Source: Methanocaldococcus villosus KIN24-T80 (GTDB lineage Archaea; AGJL01; Methanococci; Methanococcales; Methanocaldococcaceae). Taken from it: a stretch of 64,000 nucleotides of DNA. The translations under genes were made by a program, and so were the position numbers. Within the stretch, counting starts at the first letter, position 1, and each line of letters starts with the position of its first letter. Positions 41,116 to 49,746 of the stretch are shown in pieces. Location: assembly GCF_000371805.1 (NCBI RefSeq), contig NZ_AQUK01000001.1, forward strand, positions 248,001 through 312,000, read 5' to 3'. The notes beneath the pieces are model-generated. The model was not told the DNA's origin, did not search any database, and saw only the letters and a program-made list of their open reading frames with translations.

Positions 41116-41521
41116 TTTTATTTGGAAAAATAATGGCTTTGTTATCACAGCACATTTCTGCACATGCATTACAATTAACTATACAATTATAAGGATATTT
41201 TACTTTAACTTTTCCATCTTCAATATCATAAACTCCTCTAGGGCAAAATTCTACACATTTTTTACAGTTTTTACACTTGTCATAATCTATTCTTGGGAAC
41301 CATGGAATCTCTTTTCTCTTCTTACCATTATACTCTAATTCTAAAACAGCATTATAAAGCCTTCTATAAAGTTCAATATTTGGTTTTCTTAATATCTTTG
41401 TTACTCTCTCATATTCCTCATAAATATCCTCAAAATTTAACTCTTTTAAAAGCTTTTTAATCTCTAAGTTAAGTATCATAAATTCCCTAACCTTTTTTAA
41501 CACTTCTTTTTCTTTCTCCAT
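41108..41521 (-). CDS. 2[4Fe-4S] ferredoxin-domain protein with helical N-terminus
   Basis: The 137-residue protein has an N-terminal helical region (1-75), then ferredoxin motifs CKNCKKCVEFCPRGVYDI and CIVNCNACAEMCCDNKAI. It is an electron carrier of unknown partner. Its end overlaps rgy by 8 bp, and it is divergent from the CobN-like gene with a shared promoter region containing inverted repeats. Confidence 0.75.
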   Translation of the reverse strand: MEKEKEVLKKVREFMILNLEIKKLLKELNFEDIYEEYERVTKILRKPNIELYRRLYNAVLELEYNGKKRKEIPWFPRIDYDKCKNCKKCVEFCPRGVYDIEDGKVKVKYPYNCIVNCNACAEMCCDNKAIIFPNKTI

Positions 41522-41540
41522 ATTATCACCTATTATTAAA

Positions 41541-41603
41541 TTGTAATAAAAATTTTTATAAATTATTACAAAAATATGTTAAAATTAATTATTTTTATTA
41601 CAT
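41541..41603. promoter_or_regulatory. Inverted repeat TTGTAATAA/TTATTACAA in a divergent promoter region
   Basis: TTGTAATAA (41541-41549) and TTATTACAA (41563-41571) are perfect inverted half-sites 13 bp apart; a third half-site TTATTACAT lies at 41595-41603, next to the CobN-like gene's GGTGAAAAT. The layout suits a dimeric regulator, possibly metal-responsive given the neighbours, but the identity of the regulator is unknown. Confidence 0.5.
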
Positions 41604-41612
41604 GGTGAAAAT

Positions 41613-44600
41613 ATGAAATTGCTATTTTATATGTGGGCGTCTTATTGTAATATATTAAAAAGAGCTTTAGATGAAGTTAGGAAAGATAGGAAAATTGAAT
41701 ATAAGATATACTCAAACAAAGAACCATTTGAGAAGTTTTTAAAAGAAGTGGAAAATTATGACATAATCTTCATTTACAAAACTGTTAGTGATGATATTGA
41801 TATTAGCAAGATAAAAAACAAAAATCTTATAGTTATTTCTCAAAATCCTGAAGAATGGGTTTCAGATAAAGCTTATAAGTGTTATTTATTTATAACCTAT
41901 GGAGGTCTTGAAAACTTTAAAAATATGATATATTATATTTTAGGAGAGGATAGGGATGTGATTGAACTACCTTTCCATGGAATTTATTATAATAATAAAA
42001 TATATGAAAGTTTAGATGAGTTTTTAAAAGATGTTGAGTTTGATAAAAAATATACTATTGGTGTATTATTCTCAAGGCACTATTTAGTTAATGAAGATAT
42101 GAGGGCCATAAATTTATTGTTAGATAAGCTTAAAGAAGAGTTTAATATTATTCCTATCTTTTCTTATGGAGCTAAAACAGATTTAAATGATATGAGCTCT
42201 GGTGAAATAGTTTTAAAATTTTTCTTTAAAGATGGCAAACCTATAATAGATGGATTAATAAACTTAATGTCATTTCCATTAAACACTGTTAGAGAGAATG
42301 ATAAATTAAATAAAATTTCAGGAGTTGAAATATTAAAAAAGCTAAATGTCCCTATTTTTCATCCAATAATGAGTTATAATAAAAGCTATCATGAGTGGCT
42401 TAATAGTGAAGAAGGCCTATCTTCTGAAATTGGTTGGAGTGTAGCACTTCCAGAATTAGAGGGTGTAATAGAGCCTATAATAATAGCTACAACTGACAAT
42501 AACTATAAAATACCTATTGAGGAAAGAATAAAGAAAGTTGTCAGGAGAATTAAAAGATGGATGGATTTAAAATATAAGCCAAAAAAGGATAGGAAAGTAG
42601 TATTTATTTTACATCAAAATGCTTGTGCTTCTTTAGAAGCTACTATTGGTAGTGCTGCTCATTTAGACAGTTTAGAAAGTGTTGTAAGGATAATGAGAAA
42701 GTTAAAAGAAAATGGATACTATGTTGAAAATATTCCCAAAAATGGTGAAGAGTTAATAAAATTAATATTAGAAAAAAAAGCTATTTCAGAGTTTAGATGG
42801 ACATCTGTTAATGAAATAATTGCTAAGGGAGGTTATTTATATTTGATGGATGAGGAAGAATATATGAGATACTTTAAAACACTGCCAAAAGATGTCCAAA
42901 AAAAAGTTTTAGAAACTTGGGGAGGGTTAGAGGGAAAAGATATTCCACCTTCTATGGTTTATAAAGATGTTAATGGAAAAAACAAAATTGTTATAACTGG
43001 CTTGAAATTTGGAAATATATATGTTTGTGTTCAACCAAAAAGAGGCTGTGCAGGAGCAAGGTGTGATGGAGCTGTCTGTAAGATATTACATGATCCTTAC
43101 TGCCCTCCAACTCATCAATATCTAGCTACGTATAAATATATTAATGATATTGCTGACATTATCATTCATGTAGGCACTCATGGAACATTAGAATTCTTAC
43201 CTGGAAAGAATGTAGGTTTATCTAATAAATGTTTCCCTGATATAGCAATTGGAGATATTCCACATCTCTACATCTACAATTCAGACAATCCTGCTGAAGG
43301 AGTTATAGCTAAGAGGAGAAGTTATGCTGTCATTATAGATCATATGCAAACACTCATGGTTGATGTTAGAGAAGACTTTGAGAGATTGTATAGTTATGTT
43401 GATGAATATTTAAAAGATATGGATAGTAATAGGAGACATCAATTAGAGCATTTAATAATGGAGGAGCTGAAAAAGTTAAATATTGACATTAGTCATGAGA
43501 ATTTTAAAGAAAAGTTTAAAGAAATTAGAGATATGCTAGAGTTAATAAAAAATTCAAAAAGAAACAGTGGTATGCATATATTTGGTGAAAAACCAAAAGA
43601 TAGGGTAAAGTATATTAAATCTATTATAAGTTATGATTATGATGTTAATGAAGAATATATAGCTAAAATATTAAAAAGTAAAGAGAAAAAATGTGATATT
43701 GATGAAAAAATATTAGATATTAATGAAAGAATAGAGAAAACTGATGAGATTGGAAGTTTATTAAAAGCTATTGATGTTGAATATATTGAACCTGGACCTT
43801 CTGGATTAATAACTAAAGGAAATTATCATATTTTACCCACAGGTAGAAATTTCTATTCTGTTGACCCATATAAAATCCCTACACCATCAGCATATAGAGT
43901 TGGAGTGATTTTAGCTAACAAATTATTAGAAAAATATATTAAAGAAAATGGAAACTATCCTGAAAATATTGCATTATATTGGATGGCATCTGATGTGATG
44001 TGGGCAGATGGAGAATGTTTGGGTATGATGTTCCACCTTTTAGGAGTTAAGCCAGTTTATAAAGGGGATAAAGTTATTGATATTGAGATTATTCCACTAA
44101 AGGAACTTGGAAGACCCAGAATAGATGTAACAGTAAGGGTTTCTGGAATATTAAGAGACATGTTTCCAAACTGTATGGAGCTGCTAGATAAAGCTATTAC
44201 TAAGGTAGCTAAGTTAAATGAACCATTAGAATTAAATTTTGTTAAAAAGCATGTTATTAATGGATTAAAAAGTGGACTTTCATTTAGAGAAGCTACTTTA
44301 AGATTATTTTCATCTCCACCAGGGACTTATGGTAATGGTGTAAAATATGCAGTTTATGCAAGTGCATGGAAAGATGAAAAAGATTTAAAAGATGCTTTTA
44401 TTTATTGGAACTCATATGCTTATGGTAATGGGGTATATGGTAAGAAAGCTAAAAGAGAGTTTGAAAATTTACTAAAAACTGTTGATATTACATTTAATAA
44501 AGTTGTCTCTGATGAGTATGACTTATTTGGCTGTTGTTGTTATTTTGGAGTTCATGGAGGATTAACTAATGCTGTAAGAGTTTTAAGAAATAAAAAAATA

Positions 44601-45071
44601 AAAGCTTATTATGGAGATACTAGAAAAGATATAGCTGTTAGGGATTTAAAAGATGAAATAAAGAGAGTGGTTATAACAAAACTTCTAAATCCAAAATGGA
44701 TAGAAGATATGAAAAAACATGGATATAAAGGTGCTGGAGATATTGCTAAAAGAATAACAAGAGTTTATGGCTGGGGATCTACAACAAAAGATGTAGAAAA
44801 TTGGATTTATGATAAAATATATGATGTATTTATTAAAAATAAAGAAAATAGAGAGTTTTTTAAAGATAAAAATATATATGCTCTAGAGGAGATTAGTAGA
44901 AGATTATTAGAAGCTTATCAAAGAGGTCTATGGAAAGCTGATAAAGATAAAATAGAAGAGTTAAAGAGTATTTATTTAGAAATAGAAGGAATTTTAGAGG
45001 AAGAGGTAAGTGGGGATGTGCAAGGAGGAGCCATAGACATTGACTTATCATGGAAAGCTTATATAAAGTGA
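41613..45071 (+). CDS. CobN-like cobaltochelatase / Mg-chelatase H-type large subunit
   Basis: The 1152-residue protein has the CobN/BchH signature regions: RGCAGARCDGAVCKILHDPYCPPTHQYLATYKY, IIHVGTHGTLEFLPGKNVGL, EPGPSGLITKGNYHILPTGRNFYSVDPYKIP, and a C-terminal VDITFNKVVSDEYDLFGCCCYFGVHGG. Methanogens carry several paralogues; they may insert cobalt or nickel into corrin or F430 precursors, so the metal is not assigned. GGTGAAAAT precedes the ATG. Partner ChlI/ChlD genes are not seen. Confidence 0.87.
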   Translation: MKLLFYMWASYCNILKRALDEVRKDRKIEYKIYSNKEPFEKFLKEVENYDIIFIYKTVSDDIDISKIKNKNLIVISQNPEEWVSDKAYKCYLFITYGGLENFKNMIYYILGEDRDVIELPFHGIYYNNKIYESLDEFLKDVEFDKKYTIGVLFSRHYLVNEDMRAINLLLDKLKEEFNIIPIFSYGAKTDLNDMSSGEIVLKFFFKDGKPIIDGLINLMSFPLNTVRENDKLNKISGVEILKKLNVPIFHPIMSYNKSYHEWLNSEEGLSSEIGWSVALPELEGVIEPIIIATTDNNYKIPIEERIKKVVRRIKRWMDLKYKPKKDRKVVFILHQNACASLEATIGSAAHLDSLESVVRIMRKLKENGYYVENIPKNGEELIKLILEKKAISEFRWTSVNEIIAKGGYLYLMDEEEYMRYFKTLPKDVQKKVLETWGGLEGKDIPPSMVYKDVNGKNKIVITGLKFGNIYVCVQPKRGCAGARCDGAVCKILHDPYCPPTHQYLATYKYINDIADIIIHVGTHGTLEFLPGKNVGLSNKCFPDIAIGDIPHLYIYNSDNPAEGVIAKRRSYAVIIDHMQTLMVDVREDFERLYSYVDEYLKDMDSNRRHQLEHLIMEELKKLNIDISHENFKEKFKEIRDMLELIKNSKRNSGMHIFGEKPKDRVKYIKSIISYDYDVNEEYIAKILKSKEKKCDIDEKILDINERIEKTDEIGSLLKAIDVEYIEPGPSGLITKGNYHILPTGRNFYSVDPYKIPTPSAYRVGVILANKLLEKYIKENGNYPENIALYWMASDVMWADGECLGMMFHLLGVKPVYKGDKVIDIEIIPLKELGRPRIDVTVRVSGILRDMFPNCMELLDKAITKVAKLNEPLELNFVKKHVINGLKSGLSFREATLRLFSSPPGTYGNGVKYAVYASAWKDEKDLKDAFIYWNSYAYGNGVYGKKAKREFENLLKTVDITFNKVVSDEYDLFGCCCYFGVHGGLTNAVRVLRNKKIKAYYGDTRKDIAVRDLKDEIKRVVITKLLNPKWIEDMKKHGYKGAGDIAKRITRVYGWGSTTKDVENWIYDKIYDVFIKNKENREFFKDKNIYALEEISRRLLEAYQRGLWKADKDKIEELKSIYLEIEGILEEEVSGDVQGGAIDIDLSWKAYIK

Positions 45072-45090
45072 TATTAAAACTTATAATATA

Positions 45091-45156
45091 CCCCCGGGAA
45101 ACCGCGGGGGTGAGCCTTGGCGTGCGATGATACCCTCTTTGCTCCCCCGGGGGACA
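45091..45156 (+). ncRNA. H/ACA-like guide sRNA
   Basis: A GC-rich island in AT-rich DNA forms a lower stem CCCCCGGG/CCCGGGGG (45091-45098 with 45146-45153) followed directly by ACA (45154-45156). Between are pocket strands AAACCGC and TTTGCTCC and an upper stem GGGGGT/ACCCTC capped by a kink-turn-like loop (TGA and GATGA). This is the H/ACA guide architecture. The pocket strands complement 16S bases 26974-26978 and 26982-26987, pointing to U26980 (about E. coli U950) for pseudouridylation; one base next to U is unpaired, so the target is less sure than the RNA. Confidence 0.75.
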
Positions 45157-45176
45157 CTAATATTAATTAACTTTTC

Positions 45177-45538
45177 TAATAACTATATCAATTTTTCTAA
45201 TTAACTTTTCTTGCCTTTATATACCCTATTGCTAAAATTTGTATGAGAAAATCGGGAAAAAGTAATAATGATTTTTTCGAATTAAAATTGAGATTTTTTA
45301 ATTATTTTAGATATTTATTTTTATTTTTATAGTTTTATGTTTAGTTTATTTTTATTTTAGTTAGGTAAGCTATAATTATTTGAATTTTATAATACAGTTG
45401 TGCGTTATATTTATAAATAATTTGCATAATCTTTCTTAACTTTATAAAGGTTTTAATAATTGGGTAGTAAGAAAAATCTTGTTGAAAAAGAAAGATTTAT
45501 ATAGGAGTTTTGGCGAATATAATTAGTGGTTGCATAGG
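45177..45538 (+). promoter_or_regulatory. CRISPR leader 1
   Basis: This AT-rich leader precedes the first repeat of array 1. It is nearly identical, with small indels, to leader 2 at 60648-61005. A TATA box TTTATATA at 45496-45503 lies about 36 bp before the first repeat, placing the pre-crRNA start just upstream of the array. The nearest ~200 bp (from ATACAGTTGTGCG) are the most conserved. Confidence 0.85.
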
Positions 45539-45802
45539 GTTTGAATCGCTTATCCATTAAAACAAGGATGGAAACTTTTTAGCCATATGCAGTAATTCAG
45601 CCAACATTGTTGGGTTTGAATCGCTTATCCATTAAAACAAGGATGGAAACACTCTTAGCACATCTCCAGAGTAGGGGAATATCTCCCCGTTTGAATCGCT
45701 TATCCATTAAAACAAGGTATGGAAACAGTTATTAGTGCATTCGAATATTTCGATAGTCCCAAGTCGTTTGAATCGCTCATCCATTAAAACAAGGATGGAA
45801 AC
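45539..45802 (+). CRISPR. CRISPR array 1 (4 repeats, 3 spacers)
   Basis: Repeats at 45539-45575, 45614-45650, 45689-45726 and 45766-45802 start GTTTGAATCGCT and end GGATGGAAAC (37 bp). The third has an extra T (GGTATGG, 38 bp) and the fourth reads GCTCATCC instead of GCTTATCC. Spacers are 38, 38 and 39 bp. The leader is on the left, so transcription is rightward, converging on cas3 whose stop is 30 bp beyond. Confidence 0.97.
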
Positions 45803-45832
45803 AAATAAAGATGAAAAAAAGATGAAAAATAG

Positions 45833-48096
45833 TTATAATATTATTGTTTTATCTTCAATAATCTTAAAACCAGTTTCTTTATCATAGTATTTCTCATTTA
45901 TTTTACTCAAATTCTCAAATAAGATATCCTTCCCTTTTATACGATATTCAGGAACACTTATAACATAACTATAAAACTCCCTTTTTATTTTTAAAAACTC
46001 TCTCCTTCTTTCAAATGCATCTTTTATTTTATTAATTCTTTCAAATTCTTCCCAAATCTTCTCAGCTTCATCTTCAATACAAACAAATAAATCTATAGAT
46101 GGAATATTTTCAATTAATTTAAATTCTTTCTCAACTTTTTCATATTCAAACTTCTCTATAACTTTTAAAATATCTTTTGATTTATCTTTATAATCACTTA
46201 ATTTTTTAAAATATTTGTTATTCAAATTTAGAAACATCTTTTCATCAATAATCTCAAACTCATTTAATAATTCTTCAGTTTTAGTTATTAAGTGCCTCTC
46301 ATAAATGTAATCAGCAAACCTTCTACCATTCTCATCTACCAATTTAACAACATTAACTATTCCCTTTTTTCCTTCATTATGCCTATTACACCTTCCAGCA
46401 GTTTGATTTATACAATCTAAAGGAGCAATATCTCTATAAATAATATCTACACTAATATCTACTCCTGCCTCAATTAATTGAGTAGAAACAATAATTTTTC
46501 TATTTTTGTTTTTATTGATGCTTTCAATTCTTCTCAATCTTTCTTTTGGATATATGCTTGTTGATAAATAATAAAAATCTCCATCAACTAACTCTTTTAA
46601 TGCACTATAAACCTCTTTTGAAGATCTTATAGTGTTTAAAACAATTAGATAATCATTATCTGGATTTTTTTCAATATCTTCAGCAACTAAATCAATAAAT
46701 TCCTTCAAATTCATTTCATTTTTATGAACTTTTATTTTTGTCCTATTTATCTTTTTAAAATATTCTTCTTTATTATCTAAAATTTCAATATTATTATCAA
46801 AAATCATTGGTAATGTAGCAGTACATAAAATAAAGTAAATATTATATTCCTCTGCCAAAAATTTAAAAAGCTTATTTATTGCATACCAATACTCATAAGG
46901 AATTGCCTGTATCTCATCTAATATAATTATTGAATTACTCAATGCTTGAAATTTCTTTAAATTTTTATTTTTGTTAGTAAAGATTGTATAAAATAGTTGC
47001 ATAAATGTAGTTATTATTATTTTTGAATTCCATGTTTCTATTAAGTGTAGAAATTTCTCCTCTTCAAAAACATTCTCATCTAACTTATAATAAATCTCAC
47101 TTAAATGATGATGCTTTAATAAAACATCTGAAGAAACGTCTTTTCCAAAAATTTTTCTTAAAACATCATATAACACTTTATAATTTTGGTCTATAATACT
47201 TAAAAATGGTAGGCAATATATAATTCTCATTTCTATACCTTTTTCATTTTTTACCCTATTTGCTAATTTTAATGCAAAATTAAAGACAGCTAATGTCTTT
47301 CCCATTCCTGTTGGAGCATTTAAAGAATATATCTTATGATTTAAATCAATTTTACTAACTTTTTTATCTACTTCAAAGAACATCTTTGTCCTTAAATAAT
47401 CTATCTCATTTTTCTTAGGAATTTTTTTAATATATTCTTCAATACCATTAGGAATTTTTGAATTAGTGATAATTTCTTTACCTCTGAATATAGCATCTTC
47501 TTTATCAGAACTTATTAGCAAGGAGAATAAATATAGATATAAAAAATAAAATTCATATCTTAACTCTGCCTTTTCATACATCAAATTATAGGCAATATCC
47601 TCCAATTTATAAAACTCATCTAATATATTATCAAATGTTGTATCTATTATTGGAAAATTATTCTCTTCTAAAATGTCATTTATATATTGGATATCCAAAG
47701 CATTGAATTGTTTTTTTAAAATATCTTTATCAATTTTCAAATCATGCATTGGATTTGATAAATAAGAATGATGGTTTTTAACACATAAGGAAAATAGTTG
47801 ATAATATTGATTTATATCAATGGTTTTAAGATATTGACCAATAATATAATTTGTTAATAAAAAAGATATTGTAGAATGTTTTTTTAGAGAATTGTTAACT
47901 TTCTCTCCTCTAATGTATTTTTGAAAATAAGTTGTTGATTTTCCAAAGTCATGAGATAGAGTAATAATTTTTAGAATTTCTCTTATTATTTTTTTATTAA
48001 AATATTTTAATTTTGGTGGACTGTATTTTTTTAATGCTCTTTCTTTAGTATTTATTAGAGGTTTTTTAATGGATATCCTGGATGAGATAAAAGCAT
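45833..48096 (-). CDS. cas3: Cas3 (HD nuclease-helicase) with a -1 frameshift near its start
   Basis: The helicase part (ATG-less frame to 45833) has Walker A NAPTGMGKT, IILDEIQ, LCTATLPMIF, QLIEAGVDIS and QTAGRCNRH. Upstream in the same frame is the HD domain (ITLSHDFGKSTTYFQKYI, VKNHHSYLSNP), open back to about 48062 but with no start codon. ATG 48096, preceded by AAGGTG and 14 bp after cas5, begins MLLSHPGYPLKN in the 0 frame and stops two codons after AAAAAAC. A -1 shift at that heptamer joins both into a 754-residue protein. Cas3 unwinds and degrades target DNA for Cascade. It could instead be a one-base loss in A7. Confidence 0.9.
48061..48067 (-). other. Candidate -1 slippery heptamer in cas3
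   Basis: On the coding strand the 0-frame codons are CCA TTA AAA AAC CTC TAA, so A AAA AAC is in phase as X XXY YYZ, a class of site known for programmed -1 frameshifting. The 0-frame stop is two codons on, and the -1 frame (CCT CTA ATA AAT) runs on through the whole HD-helicase. A6 could also allow transcript slippage. Confidence 0.6.
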
Positions 48097-48110
48097 TATG
48101 TCACACCTTA

Positions 48111-48830
48111 TCAAATAAAGGTTATGTTTTCATTAAGTTTATAAATGTGATAGTATTCACAATTTAATTTACAATTTATAGGATATCCATTTTTCTCATA
48201 AAAAATATCAACATATTCTGTTGTTATTCTCTCCTCATTTATATCATTAGGAATCTTATCAAACATATACTCTCTTTCAAAATTAAAATCTATCTTTTCT
48301 ATATAATCTCTCCTAATAACTGAATGGATTTCAATAAAATCATCAGATTTTTGTTTTATCACTTCAAACTCTCCAATAAATTTAAAATTAGCTATTAATT
48401 CTGAAATTCCCAAATATGGTGTGTAAATTGTTTTATGTTCTTCCAAAAGTTCTTTCAGTTTATTATATAATTTATCATCATTTATATTAATATAAATCCT
48501 GTACTTCGGATTTTTTAATAATTCAAACCTTATCTGTGTTCTTGGCTCATGACCTTTCTTTTTTATTGGAATGAAGTATTTATCTTTAGTATTAATAAGA
48601 TTCAATCCAAAATATGTCTTCTTTATTGGATTTATTATCTTTAAAGCAATTTTTGTAGTTTCTTTATTTATGTATTTTAAATATTCATCTCTACTAAATC
48701 CCAATATTGCCCCAATCAAGCCATATATTGAAGTTTTTGGAATTATGTCATAAGTTAAAGGGCTTGTTGTTGTATAAATTCTTTTAAAATGTCCATAATC
48801 TCCCCAAATGTCAAAAATTAAGACATTCAT
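48111..48830 (-). CDS. cas5: Cas5, type I-B Cascade subunit
   Basis: The 239-residue protein has the RAMP-type N-terminus MNVLIFDIWGDYGHFKRIYTTTSPLTYDIIPKTSIYGLIGAILG, the Cas5 family hallmark for capping the crRNA 5' handle. GGTGAGATT precedes ATG 48830; the frame extends to 48911 inside cas7. A basic KKKGHEPRTQIRFEL segment probably contacts RNA. Cas3's ATG comes 14 bp after its stop. Confidence 0.9.
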   Translation of the reverse strand: MNVLIFDIWGDYGHFKRIYTTTSPLTYDIIPKTSIYGLIGAILGFSRDEYLKYINKETTKIALKIINPIKKTYFGLNLINTKDKYFIPIKKKGHEPRTQIRFELLKNPKYRIYININDDKLYNKLKELLEEHKTIYTPYLGISELIANFKFIGEFEVIKQKSDDFIEIHSVIRRDYIEKIDFNFEREYMFDKIPNDINEERITTEYVDIFYEKNGYPINCKLNCEYYHIYKLNENITFI

Positions 48831-48852
48831 AATCTCACCAAAAATATAAAAA

Positions 48853-49746
48853 TTATAATGAGATTTCCCTAAATGGAAGTTCAACATCACTGAAATCAAA
48901 ATCTTTTCCATTATAGGTTAATTTTAATCTTCTATCCCAAATATATTCAATACTCTCGATTTTATCTTTATTTTCTTTTAATAGATCAATTAATTCAGTT
49001 AAATCTAACTTAAAATCTTTAACATCTCTAATTTTCTCATCTTCAATATCTGAAATCAACTTTAGAGCTTTATCTAAATCCCCAATATGGTAATTTTTTT
49101 CCTTATAATTAACCTTAATTAATAATCTTGGTGTGTGCCCCACTTTACTTCTGCTAATTAAATTTTTAGTTCCATTCCACATGCCTTCAATTAGTTTTTT
49201 AACATCCTCTTCTGTCAATTTTGTGGTTTTTGCAGCATTTTCATTTATTATACCATAAAATGCAATTAGTGAATATGGTACAATCCAATATTCAGTAAAT
49301 GTCCCCTGCTTTTTTTCTTTATCAGAGGGCATTACAGTGGTTCCTTTAATTAATTTTGGATAAACCTTATGTAAACTTCTACCAAACCTAAATTGAACTG
49401 GTCCAGTAAAGGTTATTGTATTATTTTTAACTGCCACAGTAGCTCCAAATAATCTAACATCAATACATTTTAATAAATCTTCTCCTTTTTTTATTTCCAA
49501 TTCCTCTAATCTCTCTTCTTTGGTTTTCAATTTTCCATTTTCTTCCCTAACTTCTTTTATAAATATGGTTTCTCCAATACTATCCAAATAATCTCTTATT
49601 GTTCTCTTTAACCTTACATCAGTTACAATATTCACTCCAGTTTCTTCATCAATTCTTGGTTTGTTCTCTTCTAAAGGATCTCCATTTGGATTTGCATCTT
49701 TAACATCATATAAAAATAAAATTTCACTTCTATTCTTTATTATCAT
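48853..49746 (-). CDS. cas7: Cas7 (Csh2-type), type I-B Cascade backbone
   Basis: The 297-residue protein has EILFLYDVKDANPNGDP, VTDVRLKRTIRDYL, CIDVRLFGATVAV, FTGPVQFRFGRSLHKVYP and GTFTEYWIVPYSLIAFYGIINENAA, the Csh2/Cas7 signature. Multiple copies coat crRNA in the interference complex. GGAGGTG precedes ATG 49746, which lies inside the end of cas8b (17-bp overlap), showing tight coupling. Confidence 0.93.
   Translation of the reverse strand: MIIKNRSEILFLYDVKDANPNGDPLEENKPRIDEETGVNIVTDVRLKRTIRDYLDSIGETIFIKEVREENGKLKTKEERLEELEIKKGEDLLKCIDVRLFGATVAVKNNTITFTGPVQFRFGRSLHKVYPKLIKGTTVMPSDKEKKQGTFTEYWIVPYSLIAFYGIINENAAKTTKLTEEDVKKLIEGMWNGTKNLISRSKVGHTPRLLIKVNYKEKNYHIGDLDKALKLISDIEDEKIRDVKDFKLDLTELIDLLKENKDKIESIEYIWDRRLKLTYNGKDFDFSDVELPFREISL

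Noticed and set aside
47750-48096. cas3 as a separate start at the internal ATG (47749) with the HD domain lost
   Set aside because: The HD domain is complete upstream in the same frame; only one frameshift divides it from a good start codon.
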